Source: Deltaproteobacteria bacterium
GTDB lineage: Bacteria; Desulfobacterota; Binatia; UBA9968
NCBI GenBank assembly: GCA_005878685.1
Contig: VBLN01000033.1
Span: forward strand, 1-8,096
DNA: 8,096 bases
Direction of reading: 5' to 3'
Of the stretch, positions 1 to 6,271 are shown one piece after another; the first letter of the stretch is position 1; each line of letters opens with the position of its first letter. Both the position numbers and the translations under genes were made by a program. The notes below the pieces were generated by a model, which worked only from the letters and a program-made list of their open reading frames with translations, had not been told where the DNA came from and searched no databases.

Positions 1-199
1 TGATGACCCCGCCCCCGCCATCGTCGCTGCTAGTGGTCTCCCTAGTCGTGGTGGTTCGTCTCTCCACGGGCTGGCTTGTGCGACGATCTTCCTGGGCGTA
101 TTCCACAGTCTCCGTTCGAGTCGTGCTGTGCGTTGCGCACGCAGTCGCCAAGTTCGCGATCAAGAACACGCTGACGATAGAATGTACTACATTAGACAT
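1..199 (-). CDS. Small Thr-rich lipoprotein, N-terminal 66 residues (runs off left edge)
   Basis: This frame is open from an ATG at 199 to the window edge. The start is decided by a textbook Shine-Dalgarno, AAGGAGG at 212-206, six bases upstream. The first 20 residues are a short hydrophobic export signal ending in NLATAC, a loose lipobox with Cys21 as the likely lipidated residue; there is no Leu/Val at -3 and few positive charges near the N-terminus. After the Cys comes a polar low-complexity tail: ATHSTTRTETVEY, then a run of Thr/Arg/Glu (RRTTTTRETTSSDD) and a Gly stretch. Such a tail fits a small envelope lipoprotein with a disordered linker. From memory, Thr-rich small lipoproteins of this kind occur in uncultivated soil lineages, but I know no function for them. 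The C-terminus is outside the window. A sigma-54-like promoter sits directly upstream. Composition alone can mislead in short genes, but signal, lipobox and ribosome site agree. Confidence 0.68.
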   Translation of the reverse strand, partial: MSNVVHSIVSVFLIANLATACATHSTTRTETVEYAQEDRRTSQPVERRTTTTRETTSSDDGGGGVI

Positions 200-241
200 G
201 GACTTTCCTCCTTCCGTTGGAAAAGTTCCAATAGGAAGTGA

Positions 242-257
242 TGCCAAACCCATGCCA
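242..257 (-). promoter_or_regulatory. Candidate sigma-54 (-24/-12) promoter for the lipoprotein gene
   Basis: On the minus strand the bases read TGGCATGGGTTTGGCA. The RpoN consensus is TGGCAC-G-N4-TTGCW; this matches the invariant GG and GC with exact spacing and departs only at C6 (T) and T13 (G). The C of the -12 GC is at 243, which predicts transcription starting near 231, about 19 bases before the AAGGAGG site at 212-206. A second candidate of the same kind faces the other way at 820-835. Function would need RpoN and an enhancer-binding protein, neither of which is in the window. Confidence 0.45.
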
Positions 258-819
258 AAAAAATTCGGCGATTGAGCCCCCGCGAATGCTGCAAAATACG
301 TCGCACTATCGGACATGGTGCAGGGATTTTCCTTCAGACGGGAGGAACGTAGAGTGTGGATTCGAAGATGTGACGAGCCCGGAAAACCCAGCCGAGAATC
401 CTGCGGAAATTAGCTGAAAACTCCGTGCTCTTATTTCGGCTAGCGCAGGTGTAGGTTGTGTTGAGATTAAACCGTTGTCCATCCCTATTTGTGCTTTTTC
501 CTCAGGAACAGAACATACGCAAGAGGCGGAAGTCGGTCAGACTCAAGCTTCATAGTTCACGTCTATTCTAGATTCGTCGCCGCTGACGCAAGTCATCCCC
601 CCGAAGGAAATCGCATCGTCTGCAAAGCTTGGCTCTTCAGAGAATCCATCTATCGAAGCCAATGGAGACACTTCGAATGGACTGAATCATTTTGGATACT
701 AAGGCGTATCTTAAAAGTTATCTTTTCCCCTTTCCTCCAAAGCCACGCTAAACCGATCTTCCCAAAATTCTCCTTTCAGTCCCATGCCTTACTCTGAGTT
801 CATCTCACCTTTTCAGGAT
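258..819. other. Divergent intergenic spacer, no convincing gene
   Basis: About 560 bases between the two sigma-54-like promoters. It is more AT-rich than the right-hand part of the window, especially from about 640 onward. The longest open stretch (489-797 plus) starts with GTG, lacks a ribosome site and has a protein sequence with no family character, so I leave it uncalled. Short inverted repeats are present (AGCCGA at 390-395 with TCGGCT at 436-441; a TCGAAG/CTTCGA pair near 653-678), but none is strong enough to call an operator. If the flanking promoters use sigma-54, this is where upstream activator sites would lie. Confidence 0.5.
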
Positions 820-835
820 TGGCATCGAGCTTGCT
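820..835 (+). promoter_or_regulatory. Candidate sigma-54 (-24/-12) promoter for the secreted-protein gene
   Basis: The plus strand reads TGGCATCGAGCTTGCT. It keeps the TGGCA of the -24 box and the complete TTGCW of the -12 box at the exact sigma-54 spacing; only positions 6 and 7 differ from TGGCACG. The -12 C is at 834, predicting a start near 846 and a leader of about 48 bases before the ATG at 894. The short leader, orientation and match quality together make this the better of the two candidates in the window. Confidence 0.52.
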
Positions 836-893
836 GAACGAATTTAAGATGGTGAGCAAGATCAATCGAAAGGTAAGAAAATAAGGAGAGCGT

Positions 894-1337
894 ATGAGGA
901 GCAGCTTTACTTCTTTTCTACTTATTCTGGCGCTGGGGTCAAGTGGAGGCATGGCTGAAGCGCAACAAGACTCTTATCCTGACTTCAGCCAATGGATAAC
1001 AAGAGAATTGGAGACGAGAAACTATAGGTTGTCTTTGTATGAACGGGACGGTCTCCGCTATTGCAGTGTCGGAGATCAGAAGATAATCGAGACTCAATTT
1101 GAGAATGGATATGTATTAATCATATTGGAGCGAGGTGCCCCGGTTTTTTTCCTGGAAAAAGAGATTGCTGGAGAATTGCTTGGAAAACTGAAGAACGTTG
1201 AGCTTGGGCAATTTTACAGTGTTCTTTGTGTACACTCTTTTTTTCGTGACGATTGGCAGCAGCGTTACGATGAGGCAGGTGAGGTCAATCACAGGCTCCT
1301 GAATGTAATGAGGGCAAGGCAAGAGACAAGTTGCTGA
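894..1337 (+). CDS. Small secreted protein of unknown function, three Cys
   Basis: A 147-residue product that I do not recognise. The ATG at 894 is preceded by AAGGAG at 883-888 with five bases between. Residues 1-23 form a Sec signal peptide: MRSS, a hydrophobic core (FLLILALG), then MAEA before QQ, a good signal peptidase I site. The mature part is about 124 residues, mixed charge and mostly helical or beta-like in appearance, with no further membrane segment. Cys57, Cys112 and the C-terminal Cys147 could allow one disulfide, with the last residue free. Reasonable guesses are periplasmic or secreted; no lipobox is seen. Base use is clearly AT-richer than the genes to its right (sampled lines are 38-48% GC), suggesting different origin or weak codon selection. 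It stands alone, with a sigma-54-like promoter upstream and a convergent gene ending 54 bases beyond. Confidence 0.75.
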   Translation: MRSSFTSFLLILALGSSGGMAEAQQDSYPDFSQWITRELETRNYRLSLYERDGLRYCSVGDQKIIETQFENGYVLIILERGAPVFFLEKEIAGELLGKLKNVELGQFYSVLCVHSFFRDDWQQRYDEAGEVNHRLLNVMRARQETSC

Positions 1338-1391
1338 AGATCCCATAGTGTCGGACTTTCATAGCCAATTCTCTGATTCGCGCTCGTGACA

Positions 1392-2951
1392 CTACGAAAC
1401 GTTTGATCTCCTTCTCTTTACGGACTTCCCCAGCGCGATCAAAAACATGACGCTCTTGCCCGCAGCATGGGGAGAGAAGAAATCAGTTACGTCATCATCA
1501 AAGAAGGTGAGTCCGGAGGCGCCGAGGCGCTGGGCATAGGCCGCAAGGTAGAGTTTTCCGCCCATGATGGCGGCCTCGAGCTGCGCCGCCCGATAGCCGC
1601 GATTTCCGAAACGCTCCAGAACGAGATTGAGATCCGCCAGAAAATAAACGTTCACGCTGCAATCCGCGGGAATTTCCTGCCCTAAGCCTAGACCTCCGGC
1701 TTCGCGACGAAAGTCCCCTTCTTTGAGCAGCTCCAGCGCGCGCTCGCTCCTGCGATAGACATAAGTGCCCGGCGCTAAATCATCCACTGCATGCACAATC
1801 AGATAGAGATCGTTGAGCGGTGCTCCCTCCGGCGAGAGAAAATCGGTTGCAATATCCCGTGTGGCCCGATCAAGCATGGTCGAGAGCTGGCTAAACCCGA
1901 TCGATTCTCGGGCGAATTCGCGCGTCGAGCCGCGCCGTTGGATGGCTTCCTCGATGCTGTCCCGAGGAACCTCATCGTCACCCAAAGGCCGAAGCGCAAC
2001 CAGACGCTCTTTTGTCCCGCCGCCGGGAGTTGCAGTGGCCGCCAACACCTCCTTGCGCCAGCCGATCACTTCGTATTCGCTCCCCAGCGATGATGCTTCA
2101 TGCATCGCCCGGATGGCGGGATAATCGACCTCTGTCTTGGAAAGCGGCATCGTCTCAAACGTAAGCGGCTCGACCACGGGTAAGTGCCCGCTATCGTTCG
2201 CCGCGCCTTTTCCCAAAGCCACCAGACTGAGCGCGCCCTCGCGCGTCGCGTCCAAAGCAAGGAGCCGGCTCACCGCCGCGTCTTCGAAGCCGATGACAAC
2301 CCGTGCCGGCACACGCCGCGCGGCAGCGGCCGCTAACATATTGGCGAGAATCGTGCCGCTGTCCCAATAACAATGGCGATAGGCTCGGGATTGATATTTC
2401 CAGGCGTTGCGCCAATAGGTCGAACCGGAGACCACGATCACAGGAGCGTCGGCAACAGCCGGATCATTCCCGGAGGCCCGCGCGGCAACGGCGCGGTAAT
2501 CTCCATTGCGCAGTTTGCGCAAGGCGAAATCGTGCGGCCCGAAGTGATAAACTCCGGCCGGTAAATCCGGCAGATCGCCGCAAATGCAATACAAGTCGAT
2601 GTGATAGAGCGCGCCGGTGCAGGCCGCCGCCCGAAAGTGCATCTCGCCTCCCGGATAGCTTCGGCGTTTGGTAACGCCCGCAGCGAGATAGAAAATTTCC
2701 GCCAATGTTTGGATTGAAGGAATGACTGGAGCGTCCCTCCGGGCTTCCGGAATCGAGATCGCCTCAAGCGCCGCCATTCCCGAAGAGGATAGGTGCTGCG
2801 GCAAAGAGATCGGCTCAAGCTTGGAATAAATCTTAAAGGGGATCGGCTGGTTCTCCCAGTCGAGGTAGTGCCGGTTGGTGCGAATGCTCTGGTAGGAGTG
2901 TTTGGTTCCGTCGTGATAGGCCCACGTGGCCTGAAGGTCGCGGTTTTTCAT
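1392..2951 (-). CDS. SagB/ThcOx-type oxidoreductase with two nitroreductase-like domains
   Basis: A 519-residue flavin-dependent type of oxidoreductase. The ATG at 2951 is chosen because GGGAG lies about seven bases upstream and the protein then opens MKNRDLQATWAYHDGTKHSY, followed by the DWENQP stretch typical of this family; the frame stays open to a GTG at 3113, but that extension looks non-coding. The first nitroreductase-like domain spans about residues 80-250 (YHIDLYCICGDLPDLPAGVYHF, here cited in part; YWDSGTILANMLAAAA; SLVALGKG). The second spans about 335-512 (RRGSTREF, LAPGTYVY, EAAIMGGKLYLAAYAQRLG, FLIALGK). SagB relatives oxidise azolines to azoles on peptides using FMN, but standalone double-domain members have no settled substrate. 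No YcaO cyclase or precursor peptide is visible nearby, so a peptide-modifying role is not supported. The MDR oxidoreductase gene ends 165 bases upstream on the same strand. A TATACT at 2994-2989 could be a -10 box, with no good -35. Confidence 0.85.
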   Translation of the reverse strand: MKNRDLQATWAYHDGTKHSYQSIRTNRHYLDWENQPIPFKIYSKLEPISLPQHLSSSGMAALEAISIPEARRDAPVIPSIQTLAEIFYLAAGVTKRRSYPGGEMHFRAAACTGALYHIDLYCICGDLPDLPAGVYHFGPHDFALRKLRNGDYRAVAARASGNDPAVADAPVIVVSGSTYWRNAWKYQSRAYRHCYWDSGTILANMLAAAAARRVPARVVIGFEDAAVSRLLALDATREGALSLVALGKGAANDSGHLPVVEPLTFETMPLSKTEVDYPAIRAMHEASSLGSEYEVIGWRKEVLAATATPGGGTKERLVALRPLGDDEVPRDSIEEAIQRRGSTREFARESIGFSQLSTMLDRATRDIATDFLSPEGAPLNDLYLIVHAVDDLAPGTYVYRRSERALELLKEGDFRREAGGLGLGQEIPADCSVNVYFLADLNLVLERFGNRGYRAAQLEAAIMGGKLYLAAYAQRLGASGLTFFDDDVTDFFSPHAAGKSVMFLIALGKSVKRRRSNVS

Positions 2952-3116
2952 TGCATGACTCCCGGGCGTCTTCGTGATCCTCGTTGACAGTATAGAGGCA
3001 AAATCCGTGAGGCGGAAGGGCAAGGCCAATATGAAAACGGAAAGCGTGGTCGTGTTGGTGACTCGTGATCGTGATTGAGACCCGCACGCCGTCGGGAAGA
3101 CCGCATAGGGCACCGG

Positions 3117-4043
3117 TCACTTAACTTTAATGACAATTTTGCCGCGCCGGTGTGGCGTGCCTTCGAGCATCTCGTGCCCGCGGCGAGCCTCATCGAGCCA
3201 CAAGACTTCGCCCACCTCGGTTTTTAGCGCTCCGGAGTCGATCAGCTCGGCAATCTTTCTCAAGCGTTCTGTCGTGACCTGGACGACAAAAAAGAGCGCC
3301 CGAACACCGTATTCCTCCGCTTTTTCCTTCGAGGGCCTGGCCGCCGAAGATACGACGATGCCATCCCGCTTTAAGACGCCATAAGAGCGGTCCAGCGTTT
3401 CTCCTCCGACCGTATCGATCACGACATCGATCTCCTTCACCCCCTCTTCGAATCGCCTGCCGCGGTAATCGATCACTCCGTCGGCACCGAGGGCGCGCAC
3501 GTAGGCAGCATCTTTGCCGGACGCGGTAGCGATCACCAGGGCTCCGGCCTGCTTCGCAAGTTGGACGGCGTACCCGCCAACGTTGCCCGCTCCGCCATGA
3601 ATGAGCACGGACTGTCCCGACGACAGCTTTGCAAAGTCGAACAACATTTGCCACGCGGTCACAGCCACGACAGGGACGGAGGCTGCATGAACGTGATTGA
3701 GCGTCGCCGGCTTAGGGAGGATCATAGTCGCTTTGGCAACCGCGTATTCCGCGCAGGCTCCCGTGAAGCGCTCATTGGTCACGCCGTATACTTCAGCGCC
3801 GATCTTCAGCCCTGCCACACCGGAACCCATCGAATCGACGACGCCGGAGAGATCGGACCCTAAAGTCAAAGGAAGCGGCTGCGGCAGAGCGCTCTTGCCG
3901 CTACGAACCCATGCGTCCCACGGCCCGACGCCGGCGGCCTTGACGTGCACTACGACCTCGCCTTCGCCCGGCTCGGGCTTGGGCACATCTTCAACGGAGA
4001 TGACTTCCGGCGGCCCAAACCTGTGAACTCGAACAGCCTTCAT
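3117..4043 (-). CDS. Zinc-free MDR oxidoreductase, NADPH:quinone reductase-like
   Basis: A 308-residue member of the medium-chain dehydrogenase/reductase superfamily, quinone oxidoreductase branch, expected in the cytoplasm and to use NADPH to reduce quinones or activated alkenes. The N-terminal GroES-like part opens MKAVRVHRFGPPEV and contains PLTLGSDLSGVV (residues 58-69). The Rossmann part carries HGGAGNVGGYAVQLAK at 149-164, the nucleotide-binding loop, and continues to IDVVIDTVGGETL at 205-217. The usual structural and catalytic zinc ligands of alcohol dehydrogenases are absent. Length fits the family. The ATG at 4043 has only a weak upstream GGGA. It is divergent from the exporter gene and upstream of the SagB-type gene, with which it may be cotranscribed despite a 165-base gap. 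The natural substrate cannot be read from the sequence. Confidence 0.85.
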   Translation of the reverse strand: MKAVRVHRFGPPEVISVEDVPKPEPGEGEVVVHVKAAGVGPWDAWVRSGKSALPQPLPLTLGSDLSGVVDSMGSGVAGLKIGAEVYGVTNERFTGACAEYAVAKATMILPKPATLNHVHAASVPVVAVTAWQMLFDFAKLSSGQSVLIHGGAGNVGGYAVQLAKQAGALVIATASGKDAAYVRALGADGVIDYRGRRFEEGVKEIDVVIDTVGGETLDRSYGVLKRDGIVVSSAARPSKEKAEEYGVRALFFVVQVTTERLRKIAELIDSGALKTEVGEVLWLDEARRGHEMLEGTPHRRGKIVIKVK

Positions 4044-4122
4044 TTCGTCCCGTCTTCATGAGAACAGATTGAGCGTTTCGAGTCCAGACGTCGCTTCGGT
4101 CACTGCCTAGGGGCGGCTCGAA

Positions 4123-4214
4123 GGGCCGATGCGTAGGACGAGTAAGTCAAGGCGTAGCAGAGAGACACCTTGAGTAAGCTGGCGAGCGTAAGACTGTCGC
4201 ATCGCATCGGACCT
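4123..4214. repeat. Long-range inverted repeat with nested hairpin, possible structured element
   Basis: CCGATGCG at 4126-4133 is perfectly complementary to CGCATCGG at 4203-4210. Past one unpaired A (4211) the pairing resumes with GGG at 4123-4125 against CCT (one G-U pair). Inside, TCAAGG at 4147-4152 pairs with CCTTGA at 4168-4173 over a 15-base loop, and a weaker GCGA/TCGC pair follows at about 4182-4200. It lies in the divergent spacer, upstream of the exporter promoter candidate, so it would not be in that leader. I recognise no known riboswitch or RNA family. An 8-base repeat at this distance can arise by chance. Confidence 0.3.
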
Positions 4215-4235
4215 GAAAGATGCTCCCCGCATGGT

Positions 4236-4264
4236 TTCACAAGCGCCAGCTTTGTGATTATACC
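4236..4264 (+). promoter_or_regulatory. Candidate sigma-70-type promoter for the exporter gene
   Basis: TTCACA at 4236-4241 matches the -35 consensus at five of six positions. A 17-base spacer leads to TATACC at 4259-4264, four of six for the -10. Transcription would begin near 4271, giving a leader of about 120 bases before the GTG at 4393. The leader contains the sigma-factor-like remnant. No competing promoter of similar quality was found in this spacer. Confidence 0.38.
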
Positions 4265-4306
4265 CTTCTGATACCCAAGGTGACGATCATGATGCGCCGC
4301 TTTTAA

Positions 4307-4393
4307 GAACTGATCGCGCAGATCCTGGGCTGCTCGCAGGCGAGCGCGCGGGCCAACGTCTCTCAGGCGATTCGACTGGAAGGAGCTTTATAG
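4307..4393 (+). pseudogene. Eroded C-terminal fragment resembling sigma-70 region 4
   Basis: The frame from 4307 to the TAG at 4391-4393 reads ELIAQILGCSQASARANVSQ, then AIRLEGAL. This resembles the helix-turn-helix of sigma region 4 in ECF-type sigma factors, where patterns like EIAxxLGCS followed by SARANVxQAxxRLR are common. An in-frame TAA at 4304-4306 closes it upstream, there is no start codon behind that stop, and no matching coding sequence for regions 2 or 3 was seen in 4044-4300. The stop overlaps the GTG of the exporter by one base (TAGTG), and the exporter ribosome site is embedded in the fragment. That layout suggests the exporter once followed a sigma factor gene, now lost. A chance resemblance over 28 codons is possible. 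Confidence 0.42.
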
Positions 4394-5370
4394 TGCAGCC
4401 ACCCGCCCTGCCGTCATCGGAGTACCGGGCCTCCTTACCGGCCATTTGGTCGGCGCTGGTCGCTGTTTACCTGATCTGGGGCTCGACTTATCTTGCGATC
4501 CGCTACGCCGTCGAAACCATGCCACCCTTTCTGATGGCCGCAGTCCGCTTCATCGTTTCCGGAGGATTCTTGTATGCGCTGCGCCGCGCTCGTGGCGACC
4601 CGGCCCCCCAGTGGGTGGAATGGCGCAGCGCGGCCATCATCGGAATCTTTCTCTTGGTGGGAGGAAACGGCGGCGTGGTCTGGTCCGAGCAGTTTGTGCC
4701 GTCAGGTCTTGTGGCGCTATTGGTCGCGACCGTTCCCCTCTGGATGGTGCTGATGGATATGCTTCGGCCCAATGGCCAGCGGCCGGGCTTCAGGGCAACG
4801 GCTGGCATTCTCATTGGCTTTGGCGGCGTCGCGGTGCTCATCGGCTCAGCGGCGAGCGGCGCGGGCACGTTCAACCTTCTTGGTACGGCGGCGGTACTCC
4901 TCGCCTCTCTCTCGTGGGCCCTGGGCTCTCTCTTTGGACGGAGCGCGAGGCTTCCAGCGTCGCAGTTGCTTGGGACGGGCATGGAAATGCTTGCAGGAGG
5001 CACGGCCTTGATTCTGCTCGCATCCGCCGTTGGAGAATGGGGTCGATTGGATCTCACGGCTGTTTCACGACGCTCCGTCTTTGCCTTGCTCTATCTAATC
5101 GTCTTCGGCTCCGGCGGTTTTGCCGCCTACGTCTGGCTCTTGCGCGTCGCGCCCACACCGCTTGTCGCAACCTATGCGTATGTCAATCCGCTGGTCGCGG
5201 TCTTGCTGGGTTACTTCCTCGCCCAGGAGCCGGTGACCGTGCGGACGCTACTGGCAACCGTGCTCATCATCGGCTCGGTGGCTTTGGTGAGCGCGCCGCA
5301 GCACAGTGTTACGAGCTTGTCCGGCGATGATACCTCCCGCGCGGAAGACAGGAGCTCAAGTAAAAAATGA
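4393..5370 (+). CDS. yedA: EamA-family drug/metabolite exporter, YedA-like
   Basis: A 325-residue inner-membrane protein of the DMT superfamily with about ten transmembrane helices in two EamA repeats (roughly residues 18-150 and 163-300). The first helix holds LIWGSTYLAIRYAV, the family hallmark; GGNGGVVWSEQFVPSGLVALL at 90-110 (cited for position) and TYAYVNPLVAVLLGYFLAQE at 260-279 match the same points of E. coli YedA. Such proteins export small metabolites or drugs by secondary transport; the substrate is unknown. The GTG at 4393 is supported by GGAAGGAG at 4378-4385 with seven bases between. The polar tail after residue 300, ending SSSKK, is expected to be cytoplasmic. A promoter candidate lies at 4236-4264. 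The stop codon abuts the convergent hydrolase stop with no gap. The yedA symbol is by resemblance, not proven orthology. Confidence 0.88.
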   Translation: MQPPALPSSEYRASLPAIWSALVAVYLIWGSTYLAIRYAVETMPPFLMAAVRFIVSGGFLYALRRARGDPAPQWVEWRSAAIIGIFLLVGGNGGVVWSEQFVPSGLVALLVATVPLWMVLMDMLRPNGQRPGFRATAGILIGFGGVAVLIGSAASGAGTFNLLGTAAVLLASLSWALGSLFGRSARLPASQLLGTGMEMLAGGTALILLASAVGEWGRLDLTAVSRRSVFALLYLIVFGSGGFAAYVWLLRVAPTPLVATYAYVNPLVAVLLGYFLAQEPVTVRTLLATVLIIGSVALVSAPQHSVTSLSGDDTSRAEDRSSSKK

Positions 5371-6240
5371 TTACCCGGCGGCGGATTCGTCGAGCAGGAA
5401 CGGCTTTACCTTCGCTTCGAACTCGAGCGGGTTGTCGCCCATCACGGTGTGGGCGGCGCCGGAGATGGTGACCATCCTGGCGTCCGGGATCACCTCGACC
5501 ATCCGCGCCGCTTGCTCCGGCGGCAGCACCGGGCTCTCCGTGCCGCGCACGATCAGCGTTGGACAGGCGATTTTCGCCAAGGCCGGCCAGAGATCACCCC
5601 ATGGATAAGTCCGCCGGTTAGGCCCGCGCAAAACGGGATCGTACTTCCAGGTCCACCTGCCGTCGGGAAGCTGGCGGAGGTTGTGCCGCAGGCTCTCGCG
5701 CAGAGCCTCTCGGCTGCGGCGCGGATTGAACCGAGTGGCGCGCTCGACGAACTCCTCGACCGAGCCCAGCACGTCGGGCCCCGACATGAACTGACGAGCC
5801 TCAGACCCGCCTGAACTCGGTCGCTCCGGCCCGGCGTCGACGATGACCAATCGGCGCACCTTCGCGGGATGGCGATCGGTCAGCCACATGGCGTTGCGCC
5901 CGCCCATCGAGAAGCCGATGAGCAAGAAGTTTTCCAATTTGAGCTGTCCGATGAAGGCGTCCAGATCGCGACCGTGAGCCGCCGGCGAATAATCGCCATC
6001 CGCCGCCCAGCCGCTGTCGCCATGTCCCCGCTGGTCGAGGGCGATAACCCGATAGTGATGCTGCATCGCGGTGGCAAAGTAGGCCCAGGTGTGCGACGTT
6101 TGTCCGATCCCATGCAGGAGCAGCAGCGGCGCTCCGCTCCGCTCGCCCCACTCGAGGTAGCGCAATCGAACTTCCAGCGTCTCTACGAATCCCTCCTGCC
6201 AGCGCGCAATCGGCAGCGGTGATTGCGGTGTATGAGTCAT
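5371..6240 (-). CDS. Alpha/beta-fold hydrolase, last gene of the dioxygenase operon
   Basis: A 289-residue cytoplasmic alpha/beta hydrolase. LLLHGIGQTSHTW at 40-52 supplies the oxyanion-hole HG motif, ALDQRGHGDSG at 67-77 is the conserved strand-4 region, GFSMGG at 109-114 is the nucleophile elbow with Ser111, and SGAAHTV at 260-266 carries the likely catalytic His264. The acid is less clear: after strand 7 the usual Asp of the (R)GxxSD pattern is Pro237 in RGTESPVL, leaving Asp135 in IVDAGPE after strand 6 (or Glu235) as candidates. In aromatic pathways such enzymes cleave ring-fission products or esters and lactones; the dioxygenase neighbours make that likely, but the substrate is unknown. 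It follows the SDR gene by 31 bases. The ATG at 6240 has no visible Shine-Dalgarno, so the start is moderately uncertain. Confidence 0.87.
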   Translation of the reverse strand: MTHTPQSPLPIARWQEGFVETLEVRLRYLEWGERSGAPLLLLHGIGQTSHTWAYFATAMQHHYRVIALDQRGHGDSGWAADGDYSPAAHGRDLDAFIGQLKLENFLLIGFSMGGRNAMWLTDRHPAKVRRLVIVDAGPERPSSGGSEARQFMSGPDVLGSVEEFVERATRFNPRRSREALRESLRHNLRQLPDGRWTWKYDPVLRGPNRRTYPWGDLWPALAKIACPTLIVRGTESPVLPPEQAARMVEVIPDARMVTISGAAHTVMGDNPLEFEAKVKPFLLDESAAG

Positions 6241-6271
6241 AAATAAAGGGAAAAGGCTGGAAGCCGATTCA

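Noticed and set aside
3..275. A 90-codon plus-strand open frame at the left edge
   Set aside because: It lies opposite the lipoprotein gene, which has the far better start site and a sensible protein; the plus frame is a shadow.
489..797. A 102-codon plus-strand open frame in the left spacer
   Set aside because: GTG start without a ribosome site, no family resemblance, and it ends just before the sigma-54-like promoter; most likely chance.
849..884. An 11-codon frame (MVSKINRKVRK) just before the secreted-protein gene
   Set aside because: It would start only a few bases after the predicted transcript start and has no ribosome site; no leader-peptide signature.
1116..1346. Minus-strand open frame across the secreted-protein gene
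   Set aside because: It is opposite a gene with signal peptide and ribosome site, and has none of its own.
1346..1394. TAGTGTC at 1346-1352 pairing with GACACTA at 1388-1394 as a terminator
   Set aside because: The loop is 35 bases and no T-run follows on either strand; it does not fit an intrinsic terminator.
2952..3116. N-terminal extension of the SagB-type protein or a separate small gene between it and the MDR gene
   Set aside because: All three minus frames happen to be open here, including one whose GTG overlaps the MDR stop; none has a ribosome site as good as that of the ATG at 2951, and the SagB family normally begins near that ATG.
4503..5057. Long minus-strand frame inside the exporter gene
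   Set aside because: Opposite-strand shadow of a GC-rich membrane-protein gene; no start site or family character.
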